Shown here: in pieces, positions 25,906 to 35,536 of the stretch
Layout: the number at the start of each line of letters is the position of its first letter
Numbering within the stretch: position 1 is the first letter of the stretch
Assembly: GCA_903892355.1 (NCBI GenBank)
Contig: CAITIE010000154.1
Span: 1-49,350 of the forward strand
Direction: 5' to 3'
Length of the DNA stretch: 49,350 nt
Origin: an uncultured Pirellula sp.
GTDB lineage: Bacteria > Planctomycetota > Planctomycetia > Pirellulales > Pirellulaceae
Notes under the pieces: generated by a model
Databases searched by the model: none
What the model was told of the DNA's origin: nothing
What the model saw: only the letters and a program-made list of their open reading frames with translations
Program-made: the position numbers and the translations under genes

Positions 25906-27131
25906 GGGATATTTATCCAACGAAAAACTTCTTCGCGCGACCAACGATCCAAACGCATCAGTTCGTCCAGGGTCGGCGAAGGGGAATAGTCATGATGATC
26001 CAAAACGGACCGACAGATTTTAGCGATTTCGGTCAAGCGTATCTTACGGTTCAAAAAAAGCTCTACGGCGGCTTCATTGGCTCCATTCAGCACCGCGCCG
26101 GTGGTTCCACCCCGACGGGCAACCTCGAATCCCAGTTCTAAAGCTGGATAACGCTCGGGATCCACGGGGTACCACTCCATCTGATGGGGTTCTCGCCAGT
26201 CGATTTTATTGGCAGGCGAAGGAACACGATCAGGATAGGTAAGGGCATATTGGATGGGTAAACGCATATCGGGAGGGCTGAGCTGAGCGATTACCGATCC
26301 ATCGCAAAACTCCACCATCGAATGGATCGTGGACTGGGGGTGGATTACCACGGTGATCTGCTCGGGCGCCAAATCGAAGAGCCATTTGGCCTCAATCACC
26401 TCAAGTGCTTTGTTCATCATCGTCGCCGAATCGACGGTGATCTTACGACCCATATTCCAAGTGGGGTGGGCCAATGCATCCTCGACGGTTGCGTTCTCCA
26501 GGTCGCGAACGGGCCATTTGCGCAGCGGACCACCGCTCGCGGTCAAAATGATCCTCTGAACTTCGGATTTGCACTGTCCGCTTTGAATCGATTGGAAGAT
26601 CGCGCTGTGCTCACTGTCGATCGGCAGCAATTCAGCTCCGCTCGATCGAGCCGCAGTGATCAACAACTCTCCGGCTACGACAAGTGATTCTTTGTTGGCT
26701 AGGCCTAATCGCTTTCCAGCAGAAGCCGCAGCGAGAGAAGATTCTAATCCAGCGCAGCCAACAATCGCCGCAACGACGATATCGATCTCGTCGGATACGA
26801 TAGCTTCGATCAATCGTTCGGCACCAACACCGCGGACAGTCTCCGAGGATCCCACTGTCCCGCTCAGCCCCGTTGTCCCGCTCAGCCAAGCGTCCACTTC
26901 GGTATTGCGTGGCCCCGTTACGATAGCCCGTTTTGGACGGAACCGATCGCATTGCTCCTGAAACCGATCCAAACGCTGATGGCACGACAGAAGCGCTACG
27001 CGAAAGCGATCGGGCAGGTGCGACAGAACATCAAGCGTGGATTGGCCAATGCTGCCGGTGGCCCCCAACACGGCAACGTTCTGAACTTGATTCCGCTGAT
27101 TTTTGGCCAACTGTTTTTCGATTCCAGACAT
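25899..27131 (-). CDS. dxr: 1-deoxy-D-xylulose 5-phosphate reductoisomerase
   Basis: DXR (410 aa) makes 2-C-methyl-D-erythritol 4-phosphate from DXP with NADPH, the committed step of the MEP isoprenoid pathway. The NADPH motif is VAVLGATGSIGQSTLDVL. Substrate and metal residues lie in PIDSEHSAIFQ, LTASGGPLR, NMGRKITVDSATMMNKALEVIEAKWLF and HPQSTIHSMVEF. The C-terminal helical domain is complete (GGTTGAVLNGANEAAVELFL). An in-frame ATG at 27170 would add 13 residues without similarity; 27131 gives a normal N-terminus. First gene of dxr-rseP-HExxH protein, divergent from ftsH. Confidence 0.97.
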   Translation of the reverse strand: MSGIEKQLAKNQRNQVQNVAVLGATGSIGQSTLDVLSHLPDRFRVALLSCHQRLDRFQEQCDRFRPKRAIVTGPRNTEVDAWLSGTTGLSGTVGSSETVRGVGAERLIEAIVSDEIDIVVAAIVGCAGLESSLAAASAGKRLGLANKESLVVAGELLITAARSSGAELLPIDSEHSAIFQSIQSGQCKSEVQRIILTASGGPLRKWPVRDLENATVEDALAHPTWNMGRKITVDSATMMNKALEVIEAKWLFDLAPEQITVVIHPQSTIHSMVEFCDGSVIAQLSPPDMRLPIQYALTYPDRVPSPANKIDWREPHQMEWYPVDPERYPALELGFEVARRGGTTGAVLNGANEAAVELFLNRKIRLTEIAKICRSVLDHHDYSPSPTLDELMRLDRWSREEVFRWINIPC

Positions 27132-27230
27132 CAAGGATTCCAAGTAACGATGATTGGATCGTAAATCCAAAGTGTCTGTCGACTAACCCTTGCGGTGAGC
27201 GGCATGCGCACTTGCCCCCCTCTTTACCGT

Positions 27231-27257
27231 CAAAATCCGACTTAGGCAAAATCCGAC
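27231..27257. repeat. 11-bp direct repeat upstream of dxr
   Basis: CAAAATCCGAC at 27231-27241 and again at 27247-27257, separated by TTAGG (period 16). It is about 100 nt upstream of the dxr start. The spacing is near one and a half helical turns, which could suit a tandem protein-binding site. Confidence 0.75.
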
Positions 27258-27510
27258 CCGGGAAAACTACGAAATTCTAGGTACTCTCGGCGAAATCCTC
27301 AACGTCAAACCCTGCCCAACCGCTCTCAACGGCGCATAATTGCAAAGCTGACTGGAACCGTGAAATCGGCTCGGTTTCCGCGGGTGTGATTTCTGAGGGG
27401 GCGGGATGAGACACCATTCCCCCAAACCAACCATCGCAGGCATGCGTGATGGCGGACTGGGAGGGCTGGGGGGATTGTGAAAAACCCTCGTCCCTGCGAA
27501 ATCGCCAGGA

Positions 27511-27542
27511 TTGCTCCTCCGGTACTTCCGCATTGCTAGAAT
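27511..27542 (+). promoter_or_regulatory. Possible ftsH promoter
   Basis: TAGAAT at 27537-27542 matches the -10 consensus at five of six positions. The nearest -35-like box, TTGCTC at 27511-27516, is 20 nt away, so the -35 part is weak. It would give a leader of about 85 nt. Confidence 0.35.
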
Positions 27543-27635
27543 ACCGCAACGCAAGAAATTCACGGCACTTAGGCCCATGGCCGCTCGTACCACGACTTTA
27601 ACTTCAAACCGCCACAAGACCAAAGACACCTCGGA

Positions 27636-29744
27636 ATGGCTGACGACCCCAAAAACGACAAACGCTCGAACTCGTCCAACAATAACCAGCAAGGCTCATC
27701 GTGGCTCATGTACACGTTGCTGGGTGTCTTGGTATTGATGGCCGCCGTCAGTTTTGTCTCGTCGGCCTTGTTCCAAGAAATTCGGTACCCCGATCTGATC
27801 GAATTGATCGATGCAACGCAGTACGCGGATTCGTCCCAATCCCAACTTAAGGAAAACGCGAGCGGCAAGAAAACGATCACGGTCGATTCTGAAAAGTACG
27901 AACTAAGTGGATTGCGGGATGTCGCAGTCGACGAAAAGACGGTGACTGGAAAAGTCACTGTCGCAAAAGTTGTCGACGGTAAACCGACCAACCCGCGAGA
28001 AACGACGTTCCAGTCGATCAAGGACAACTCTGAGAGCACCAATACCGAATTGAAGCAAAAGCTCAGTTCCGCAAACATCTCTTGGCGAAATTCTCCTGGC
28101 CAAAGCATGTTGACTCAGTTCTTTTGGTTTTTCTTCCTACCGATCTTTTTGGTCTCCTCGATCTTCCTTTTCTTCATGCGCAAGATGGGTGGCATCGGCT
28201 CTCCGATGCAATTCGGACGTTCGCGAGGAAAACTGTACGCTCAGGAAGAGATTGGGGTCACGTTCAATGATGTGGCGGGGATTGACGAAGCAGTCGAAGA
28301 AGTACGAGAGATCGTGGACTTCCTCAAGCACCCTGAGAAATACCAACGGCTCGGCGGCAGAATTCCAAGAGGGGTGCTCTTAGTAGGTCCACCGGGAACC
28401 GGAAAGACACTTTTAGCAAAAGCCATCGCAGGAGAAGCCGGAGTACCTTTCTTCTCGCTCTCCGGATCCGACTTCGTTGAAATGTTCGTCGGCGTTGGGG
28501 CAGCACGTGTGCGGGATATGTTCCAGCAAGCCGTCGCGAAATCTCCGTGCATCATTTTTATCGATGAGTTGGATGCGCTCGGGAAGAGCCGTGCGGGTAA
28601 TGTCGTGGGCTCGCATGACGAGCGCGAACAAACCCTCAACGCCCTGCTCGTGGAAATGGACGGCTTCGATCCCAACTCAGGTGTGATCGTCATGGCCGCA
28701 ACCAACCGGCCCGAAACCCTCGACCCGGCGTTGCTCCGCGCAGGGCGTTTCGACCGACACGTCTTGGTGGACCGACCCGACAAGCAAGGCCGCGAAGACA
28801 TTCTGAAGGTGCACGTCAAGAACGTAAAACTCGGTGCCGATGTCGAGCTAAAACAGATCGCGGCGATTACCCCAGGGTTCGTTGGTGCCGATTTGGCCAA
28901 TCTCGTCAATGAAGCTGCATTGCTTGCAGCACGCAAGGAAAAGAACTCGGTTGGCCAAGACGAGTTCAATGAAGGGGTCGAGCGCGCAGCCGCTGGACTC
29001 GAAAAGAAAAAGCGGATCATGAACGAAGAGGAAAAGCTTCGTGTCGCATATCACGAAGCTGGCCACGCGCTGGTCGCTTACTCCCTGCCCAACACCGATC
29101 CCGTCCATAAAGTCTCGATCATTCCTCGCGGTGTTGCGGCACTGGGTTACACCATGCAACGGCCCGAAGCCGACCGATACTTGGTCACCCAACCGGAGCT
29201 CGAAGCCCAGATGCAAGTCCTCCTCGCTGGGACTCTGACCGAAGAAATCATTTTTCGCGATATCAGTACCGGAGCTTCCAACGATTTACAACGAGCAACA
29301 GATATCGCGCGCTCCATGGTGATGGACTACGGCATGAGCCGAATGGGGCGAGTGAACTACCGTGAAGGCAATCGTTCTGCATTTCTCGCGACGGGCGGAA
29401 ACGAATCCTTCGGCCGCGATTATTCCGAACAAACGGCTAGGGAAATCGACCAGGAAGTGAAACGCTTGATCGATGAATCGTCATCTCACGCTCGTTCGAT
29501 CCTTACCGAACGACGATCTGCACTGGAAGCCCTCGCGCAGCGACTGATCGAGGTCGAGGTCGTCGATTCGGAAGATTTGAAACGGATCATCGACTCCACC
29601 ATCGGCGGCCCACGGGTCGTTCCGGGAACCGTGGCATCAAGCAATCCTGCGCCAGGGAACTCGTCCCAAAATCCACTCTCACCGGCGGGGGCCCCCACGC
29701 AAAACGGTAACCCTGGCACCAGCAATGCGGAATCAGGGACGTAA
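27636..29744 (+). CDS. ftsH: ATP-dependent zinc metalloprotease FtsH
   Basis: FtsH (702 aa) unfolds and degrades membrane and short-lived cytosolic proteins. A polar N-terminus leads to membrane helix 1 ([19 protein letters not shown], about 23-41), an exported domain of about 110 residues and helix 2 ([20 protein letters not shown]). The AAA module has Walker A GPPGTGKT from residue 251, Walker [13 protein letters not shown] and the second region of homology [20 protein letters not shown]. The protease site is HEAGH (H473, E474, H477). The tail after residue ~650 is Pro/Ser/Asn/Gly-rich and disordered. It is divergent from dxr-rseP, so two membrane proteases are encoded side by side. Confidence 0.98.
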   Translation: MADDPKNDKRSNSSNNNQQGSSWLMYTLLGVLVLMAAVSFVSSALFQEIRYPDLIELIDATQYADSSQSQLKENASGKKTITVDSEKYELSGLRDVAVDEKTVTGKVTVAKVVDGKPTNPRETTFQSIKDNSESTNTELKQKLSSANISWRNSPGQSMLTQFFWFFFLPIFLVSSIFLFFMRKMGGIGSPMQFGRSRGKLYAQEEIGVTFNDVAGIDEAVEEVREIVDFLKHPEKYQRLGGRIPRGVLLVGPPGTGKTLLAKAIAGEAGVPFFSLSGSDFVEMFVGVGAARVRDMFQQAVAKSPCIIFIDELDALGKSRAGNVVGSHDEREQTLNALLVEMDGFDPNSGVIVMAATNRPETLDPALLRAGRFDRHVLVDRPDKQGREDILKVHVKNVKLGADVELKQIAAITPGFVGADLANLVNEAALLAARKEKNSVGQDEFNEGVERAAAGLEKKKRIMNEEEKLRVAYHEAGHALVAYSLPNTDPVHKVSIIPRGVAALGYTMQRPEADRYLVTQPELEAQMQVLLAGTLTEEIIFRDISTGASNDLQRATDIARSMVMDYGMSRMGRVNYREGNRSAFLATGGNESFGRDYSEQTAREIDQEVKRLIDESSSHARSILTERRSALEALAQRLIEVEVVDSEDLKRIIDSTIGGPRVVPGTVASSNPAPGNSSQNPLSPAGAPTQNGNPGTSNAESGT

Positions 29745-29821
29745 TTCCAATCGAATGACTAATCAGTCCCCGACCGTCAGTATACCTCAGGTCGCTTTCT
29801 TCGCTCCCGACTACAGCTTAC

Positions 29822-29870
29822 ACTAGGGTCCTCGCCAATCGCCGCACACCGGCGTTGGCTCCCACCTAGT
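29822..29870. terminator. Nested stem-loop behind ftsH
   Basis: The outer stem ACTAGG/CCTAGT (29822-29827 with 29865-29870) encloses an inner 10-bp stem GCCAA-(T)-CGCCG / CGGCG-TTGGC (29834-29844 with 29850-29859) with a one-base bulge and the loop CACAC. There is no U-run. It could serve as an mRNA 3'-end or termination structure for ftsH, or as a processed element before the transporter gene. Confidence 0.5.
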
Positions 29871-29966
29871 CGTCCTCTCTACCGTCGCGAGCCCATCATC
29901 AACTCTTCAACTCCCTACAGCAATACTGCAGGTTCCGGCAATCCGTACAAGCCCTCGAGCAAGTCG

Positions 29967-31307
29967 ATGTTCGGAAAAGACCCCTTGGATTCGGCGCGGA
30001 TCAAAGCGTATCTGCGGCTGATCCCGATCCTCTTCATTTGCTACATCATCGCGTACATCGATCGCAACAATGTGGCCATCGCAAAGCTGACCATGGAAGA
30101 AGACATGCCCCACTTCGATGCCAGCGTATTCGGATTCGGTGGGGGCATCTTCTTCCTCGGGTACTTTTTGCTCGAAATCCCAGGCTCACTCATCGTGGAG
30201 CGTTGGAGCGCTCGCAAGTGGATATGCCGAATCATGGTCACCTGGGGAATCCTGGCAGCGATGACTGCATTCGTAAAAACTCCGACACAGTTCTATTTGG
30301 TCCGCTTCTTTCTAGGTATGGCCGAAGCCGGTTTCTTTCCAGGAGTAATTGTCTATCTAAGCCATTGGTTCCCCCAAAAGGACCGAGCGCGCGCGATCTC
30401 TTATTTTTTGATTGCCTCTCCGATCGCCATGATCATCGGTCCAGCCGTCTCGCAACTGTTTATCGATATCGGACGAACCGCCACCATCGACGGCGTTGAA
30501 GTGACCTATCCCACTCTGTTCGGATTTAAAGGCTGGCAGTGGATCTATATCTTCTGGGGGATACCCGCTGTTCTGGTCGGACTGTTCGTCCTCTTTGGAC
30601 TCACCGATCGTCCTCATCAAGCCGGATGGCTAACTCCAGAGGAAAAAGACGCCCTCGAATCCGAACTCAACCGCGAGAAAGCGATGCATCACGCCTCGAA
30701 ACATATGTCGGTTCTGCAAGGACTGATGGACCCGAAAGTTCTCTTGCTATCCTTGGCGTACTTTGGAATTGTGACCGCAAATTATGGGATCGAACTGTTC
30801 TTGCCCAGCGTGGTTAAACAGTGGTACCCTGACCTTCAACCCGGGACCATCGCACTCCTGGTCATGATTCCATCGCTGCTGGTCATTCCCGGACAGCTGA
30901 TCGTGGGCTGGACATCAGATCACTATCGCGAACGCCGATGGCACTCCGTCGTCCCGGTCGTCCTCGGTGCTATCTTCTTGGTGCTCGCCACGCAGACCCA
31001 AGGGATGCTCTGGGGAACCATTCTTTGCTTTACCATTGCAGCGGCAGGAATGAAGTCCTACATGCCCGCTTTCTGGGCGCTCCCTAGTTTGTTTTTGACC
31101 GCATCGGCCGCGGCAGGGAGTGTTGGCATGATCAATTCCGTCGGAAATCTAGGTGGATTCCTCGGCCCATATGTCATGGGTTTCGTGAAATCCAAGCTCG
31201 GTTCGTATGAGTACGGCCTCCTCTTCCTCGCACTTACCAGCACCCTCTCCGCAGCGCTGATCTCATTTCTCCCGTTGCGATTGGAATCGGATAAACCTTC
31301 CGAATAA
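29967..31307 (+). CDS. MFS transporter, anion:cation symporter (ACS) type
   Basis: A 446-aa major facilitator with about 12 membrane helices. The N-terminal signature CYIIAYIDRNNVAIAKLTM and the loop motif RFFLGMAEAGFFPGVIVYLSHWFPQKDRARAISYF are typical of the ACS family, which takes up organic anions such as tartrate, galactonate, glucarate, phthalate or hydroxyphenylacetate. The substrate cannot be chosen from sequence. The central loop is charged (LTPEEKDALESELNREKAMHH). It follows ftsH in the same direction after 222 nt that include a stem-loop, so it is probably transcribed separately. There is no catabolic gene beside it to hint at the substrate. Confidence 0.92.
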   Translation: MFGKDPLDSARIKAYLRLIPILFICYIIAYIDRNNVAIAKLTMEEDMPHFDASVFGFGGGIFFLGYFLLEIPGSLIVERWSARKWICRIMVTWGILAAMTAFVKTPTQFYLVRFFLGMAEAGFFPGVIVYLSHWFPQKDRARAISYFLIASPIAMIIGPAVSQLFIDIGRTATIDGVEVTYPTLFGFKGWQWIYIFWGIPAVLVGLFVLFGLTDRPHQAGWLTPEEKDALESELNREKAMHHASKHMSVLQGLMDPKVLLLSLAYFGIVTANYGIELFLPSVVKQWYPDLQPGTIALLVMIPSLLVIPGQLIVGWTSDHYRERRWHSVVPVVLGAIFLVLATQTQGMLWGTILCFTIAAAGMKSYMPAFWALPSLFLTASAAAGSVGMINSVGNLGGFLGPYVMGFVKSKLGSYEYGLLFLALTSTLSAALISFLPLRLESDKPSE

Positions 31308-31603
31308 CCTTTCATCAGCTTTCGATCGGCGATCAACCGCGGGGATGCATTTGATAGCGTTTCTCCGTGGCCTGATGCCGTAAAGGTGGTAATGGTGCCT
31401 TTGACTCACAGTATTAGTCTGTTCCACACTTACTAGGAGCCAAATCACTTCCCTTCGATGTTGAAACGACACGGCCTATGTGCTTGTCCAACTTCGAGCC
31501 CCTCCGATTAATTGTGACAAAATCTTTATTTTTCGCGTCAAGATCGGCTACGCTTAGTGCCTCTTAGTTGTCCAATTGGACACAAGCAACGAAGGGCCGC
31601 CCG

Positions 31604-33979
31604 ATGGAAGACAAGCCGACAAAAACTGTTCTACACGCTACTCCCCAATACTCCCTTGTCGATGCTGATGATGAGTCGATAGGCATCGACCAGCCAGTCA
31701 CAAGTATTGAGCTAGATCTTTTCGACTCTTTGCTCGAAGGGAACGTATCCGGTTCGCCAACACGGATACTTAAGAATTGCCCTGCTGACGCTGCGATTCC
31801 AGCTTCGGAGGCCTCTGCCATCACTCATCGGTCTGAAAAACCAAAAACCGAACGGCGATGGCAGTCTGATGACGTCAACCGAGTCGGGCAACGAAATTAT
31901 TCCGCTCCGGAGGGGCCTGCATCTTTTCGCCCGTTCAACAACCGATATTGGATCGGGGAGGAAATTGGGAACGGCGGTATGGGGCTCGTTTATTTGGGCT
32001 GGGATTTGCAACTGCAGCGTCACGTAGCGATAAAGATCATCCGGGAGGATCAACGCGGCAACGAGCAGCACCTTCTTCGATTTCTACGCGAAGCCAGAAT
32101 CGCGAGCCAGCTTCGCCATCCCGGTATCTTGGGAATCCCTGATTTCGATGTCGAGCCATCCGGTTCGGCGTATATCATCATGGACCGTATCGCTGGGAAA
32201 ACGATGGAGCAAGCGATTGCGGAGTCGACTGCTGACGAATCGAAAAGGCAATCGATGCTTGCGACGTTTTTTCAAATTTGCCAGGCCATGGCGTTTGCGC
32301 ATGCCAATGGAGTCGTCCACCGAGATTTAAAACCTGCCAATATCATGGTGGGTGATTATGGGATCGCAACGGTCCTCGATTGGGGGTTAGCCAAAGTTCT
32401 AGGAACGAACGCCGCACCAACCCAAGACTCTTACGAAGAGCGACTCATCCCGATGGCTCAACCGAACATCGACGATTCGTTCGACGCCTCGAACGACAAC
32501 TTCCACACCCTTTTTGGAACGGTCATGGGCACCCCGTATTATCTTGCCCCCGAACAAGCTCGCGGTGAGGTCGTGGATTACCGATCAGATGTTTTTTCTC
32601 TTGGCGGGATTTTATGCCACCTACTCACCGGTTCTCCGCCTTTTCAAGGAAGTAAGCTCTTCGAGGTCTACCAGAAAAGCGTCTCCGGGGACGTTTCTCA
32701 TGCCTTTGAGCAACTGGACCGATGCGGTGCTCCAATACCGATTGTTCAATTAGCAAAGCGATGCTTGGATCCAGACGTTGACCGTCGGCCCGCGAACGCC
32801 AGCGGTTTGGTGGAAACCCTAAGAGAGTATCTCGAATCAGGCCAGCGCCGCGCCGAGGAAGAGCTAGTCCGCTTCTTTGATTTGTCCCTCGATCTCTTTT
32901 GCATTGCCAATACCCAAGGCTATTTTTGGCGGCTCAACGATAATTTCTCTCGGACCCTCGGCTACACGACCAAGGAACTTACCTCCAAACCATTCATCGA
33001 TTTTGTCCATCCAGAGGATCAACCGGACACCATCAATGAGATAGCAAAGTTATCCCGAGGCGAACCGACTATTCAGTTCATCAATCGTTACCGACGCAAG
33101 GATGGTCATTACATTTCTCTCGAGTGGACAGCCCGATCCGTAGAAAATGAGGGTGTGATCTACGCGGTGGCCCGAGATGTATCCGAACGCCTTCGGCTCG
33201 AGGAAGAGAAACAGCGTGTTGAAGCAGACTGTTTCCGGCTGTCGGAAATCGTCGATTCAGCCAGCGATGCGATCGTGGGAAAGGATATGGATGGATTGAT
33301 TCAAAGCTGGAACTCAGGAGCTGAGAAACTATTCGGCTACTCATCCGAAGAAATGATCGGACACCCCATCACGAAATTATTGCCATCCGATAGGCTCAAT
33401 GAGGAGGCCACCATCCTTAAGATGATTCGCGAAGGAAGAAAGGTCGAACATTTTGAAACAGTTCGTGTCCATAAGTCGGGCGAACTCATCGACATCTCTG
33501 TCAGTATCTCACCGATTCGAGACCCGTCTGGAAAAACTATCGGTGCATCCAAAATTGCGAGAAATATCGAAGCGCAAAAGAAACTCGAAGCGGAACTCGA
33601 AAAGAGTCGGAATGCACTCGTTGAGTTTGCAGAAAATGCAAATGTCCCCCTTCATTGCGTTAACCAGGAGGGAACAATCGTTTGGGCGAATCACGCAGAA
33701 CTGAACCTATTGGGTTACACAAACGAAGAGTACATTGGGCAACCGATTGCTAGGTTCCATGCGAATCAAGCGACGATCAACGATATCTTCAACCAGTTGA
33801 CCCAAGGAAATGCTCTTACCGATTATCGTGCGCAACTCATCACCAAGAATGGCTCGATCAAGGATGTCTCGATCTACTCCAGCGCATTTCAAGAAAACGG
33901 CAAGTTAATCCATACTCGTTGTTTCACCATCGACCTGACACCTCTTCGTTGCGAGAAAAAATCCTCGACAACGATTTAA
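31604..33979 (+). CDS. Ser/Thr protein kinase with three PAS domains
   Basis: A 791-aa soluble kinase. The Hanks-type domain spans about residues 114-420: glycine loop IGNGGMGLVYLG, VAIKII lysine, catalytic loop HRDLKPAN (near 239) and DWG instead of DFG (near 258), a change common in planctomycete kinases. APEQARGEVVDYRSDVFSLG marks the activation-segment end. Three PAS domains follow (about 435-545, 550-675, 680-785), with short coiled linkers such as RLRLEEEKQRVEA and AQKKLEAELEKSR. No membrane helix and no histidine kinase, GGDEF or other output domain comes after the PAS domains, so the kinase is the likely output. ATG 31604 is preferred over an in-frame TTG at 31568. Confidence 0.93.
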   Translation: MEDKPTKTVLHATPQYSLVDADDESIGIDQPVTSIELDLFDSLLEGNVSGSPTRILKNCPADAAIPASEASAITHRSEKPKTERRWQSDDVNRVGQRNYSAPEGPASFRPFNNRYWIGEEIGNGGMGLVYLGWDLQLQRHVAIKIIREDQRGNEQHLLRFLREARIASQLRHPGILGIPDFDVEPSGSAYIIMDRIAGKTMEQAIAESTADESKRQSMLATFFQICQAMAFAHANGVVHRDLKPANIMVGDYGIATVLDWGLAKVLGTNAAPTQDSYEERLIPMAQPNIDDSFDASNDNFHTLFGTVMGTPYYLAPEQARGEVVDYRSDVFSLGGILCHLLTGSPPFQGSKLFEVYQKSVSGDVSHAFEQLDRCGAPIPIVQLAKRCLDPDVDRRPANASGLVETLREYLESGQRRAEEELVRFFDLSLDLFCIANTQGYFWRLNDNFSRTLGYTTKELTSKPFIDFVHPEDQPDTINEIAKLSRGEPTIQFINRYRRKDGHYISLEWTARSVENEGVIYAVARDVSERLRLEEEKQRVEADCFRLSEIVDSASDAIVGKDMDGLIQSWNSGAEKLFGYSSEEMIGHPITKLLPSDRLNEEATILKMIREGRKVEHFETVRVHKSGELIDISVSISPIRDPSGKTIGASKIARNIEAQKKLEAELEKSRNALVEFAENANVPLHCVNQEGTIVWANHAELNLLGYTNEEYIGQPIARFHANQATINDIFNQLTQGNALTDYRAQLITKNGSIKDVSIYSSAFQENGKLIHTRCFTIDLTPLRCEKKSSTTI

Positions 33980-34034
33980 GGGAAGTGCCACCCTACGGCT
34001 CGTTGCATGCTTTCCTACGCCCATCTCGAGATTG

Positions 34035-35195
34035 CTATGGGCGAATCATTGCTAACCTCAAAACTCGGGCATCACCCTCCGCACTCTCCCATGCAAGAGC
34101 AAGGGAGCCTTGTGGGTTGAGCGACGAGGCTATCACAGGGTCCCACGCCTTCGTAGCAATAACCTCCGGTGCAGGCTCATTTGGACGCAATAACAATGCG
34201 TCCCCGCCTCGTTTTGCAAGCCAGACGACCCAAGGACGGTTGCTCGCAACCGCAACCCACGGCTGTTCTCCCATCCCGAGCAGCTTTTCTTCTTTAGCTT
34301 TTCCTTGAGACAAATAGACCGTGTTATCCCGACGCCATGCCGAATAGGGGTTTTCCCCATCGACCGCGATCGATCCCCCATCCATTGGGCATACCCCCAA
34401 CGACCATTCCCCCAACCCCTGCTTCGAAACCGATTTGAAGCTTGCGCCTCGATCGTCGGAAACAGAGACATAGATATCCCGTTTACCCGCGATCGAGTTT
34501 CGCCACTGCACGTAGATACGACCTTGGCGATCAATCGCTACGCTTGGATTACAGCATTCGCAGATGCTACCGCTCGGTGATTTATAAACCAACCGATTCC
34601 CGGACCATGATTCTCCTCCATCGGTGGAAATCGAAGCCATCAATTCGGTCGAGCGATTCCGAAGATCGAGCCAAACACAGCACACCAAACCATCTGGCCC
34701 TGAAGCCATCGCATGGAGCCCCTCGCGAGCCGAACCTTCCACGTCGTTCACACGAACAGGGCTTTTCCAAGTTCGCCCACCATCAACAGAACACCGCGTC
34801 AAAATATCTCCATCGCGCCCTTTGCCAACCTCGCCACCAATCGCAGAAATACAGAGTGTTCCCTTTGACACAGTGATCCGCGGCCCACGTCGCATCCCGA
34901 GCGACATCACTTTTGCAAAGCCCAAGTCGACCGGTTCGTTAAACTGCTTCCCCCCATCGTCCGATCGGATGTACAGCACCCGATTACCCGCCCCAAAAGT
35001 TACATGGATTTCATCATTAACGTCGATCGCTAACTGTGGCTGCATAGGGGCGTCGGGCGTCGTGCCTCTCGCAATCTCCACCGATGGAATACTCGGCATC
35101 TGGGCATGCAACGTTGGCTTACCCAAACCGATATGCTCCGCAATCAATCCTAAAAACCCGAGCACGAGTATCCCGCCCAGCCGCGGCATGCACAT
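34035..35195 (-). CDS. Secreted BNR/Asp-box (sialidase-fold) protein
   Basis: A 386-aa exported protein with a hydrophobic leader (GGILVLGFLGLIAEHIGLG ... LHAQ). Four Asp-box-like repeats, SxDxGxxW/F, are visible: RSDDGGKQF, SVDGGRTW, STDGGESW and SDDRGASF. These repeats form the beta-propeller of sialidases and related proteins; the catalytic Arg triad and Tyr/Glu of sialidases were not confirmed. A glycan-binding or exo-sialidase-like role is possible. The start at 35195 is one of several in-frame ATGs (35237, 35189). It is divergent from the PSCyt/DUF1501 pair and convergent with the PAS kinase. Confidence 0.82.
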   Translation of the reverse strand: MCMPRLGGILVLGFLGLIAEHIGLGKPTLHAQMPSIPSVEIARGTTPDAPMQPQLAIDVNDEIHVTFGAGNRVLYIRSDDGGKQFNEPVDLGFAKVMSLGMRRGPRITVSKGTLCISAIGGEVGKGRDGDILTRCSVDGGRTWKSPVRVNDVEGSAREGLHAMASGPDGLVCCVWLDLRNRSTELMASISTDGGESWSGNRLVYKSPSGSICECCNPSVAIDRQGRIYVQWRNSIAGKRDIYVSVSDDRGASFKSVSKQGLGEWSLGVCPMDGGSIAVDGENPYSAWRRDNTVYLSQGKAKEEKLLGMGEQPWVAVASNRPWVVWLAKRGGDALLLRPNEPAPEVIATKAWDPVIASSLNPQGSLALAWESAEGDARVLRLAMIRP

Positions 35196-35536
35196 CTTTA
35201 CTACTGATTCAAAACCACTCCAAGTGCAACCATCCAAGATAGATACCTCATTGCCAGCGTCACCAATCCGATCGCCACGATCCTACCTAGGGTCGTTTTT
35301 GCTATCAAGCGACCGACATTCTAACCAAATCTGAGCGATACGATCTTTGATAAGCTCCATAAGCTCCATAAGCTCCATAGGGCCAATAAGTCCAATAGGA
35401 AACGACCTAGTGCGAGAGGTAGGAACGCCGAGTGCAATCCTGATCGGCTCGTGTACAATTACAAGTAAATGAACACCGGCGACATATCGTCGCGACACCC
35501 CGGATCGGATCCTCCATTCCCGCTAGCCCCCACCGA
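35196..35536. other. Divergent intergenic region, BNR protein / PSCyt gene
   Basis: 341 nt. It contains the 9-bp tandem repeat at 35350-35376 and a -10-like TACAAT at 35454-35459 that could serve the PSCyt gene (no good -35). No other gene or element was recognised. Confidence 0.45.
35350..35376. repeat. 9-bp tandem repeat, three copies
   Basis: ATAAGCTCC at 35350-35358, 35359-35367 and 35368-35376, with two decaying copies to about 35393 (ATAGGGCC, AATAAGTCC). It lies in the non-coding divergent region. Confidence 0.9.

Larger units (their letters stand above)
27132..27635. other. Divergent dxr/ftsH intergenic region
   Basis: 504 nt without a credible gene. It holds the 11-bp direct repeat CAAAATCCGAC (27231-27241 and 27247-27257), two G-rich stretches (GGGGGCGGG near 27397; GGGAGGGCTGGGGGG at 27459-27473) and a likely ftsH promoter at 27511-27542. 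It must also carry the dxr promoter, which was not identified. Confidence 0.55.

Noticed and set aside
31500-31560. AT-rich stretch upstream of the kinase as a riboswitch or promoter
   Set aside because: No well-spaced -35/-10 pair and no recognisable aptamer fold.
33950-33985. Frameshift at the A-run near the kinase stop
   Set aside because: Removing one A gives a continuation that does not resemble a histidine kinase or any domain, so a normal stop is more likely.
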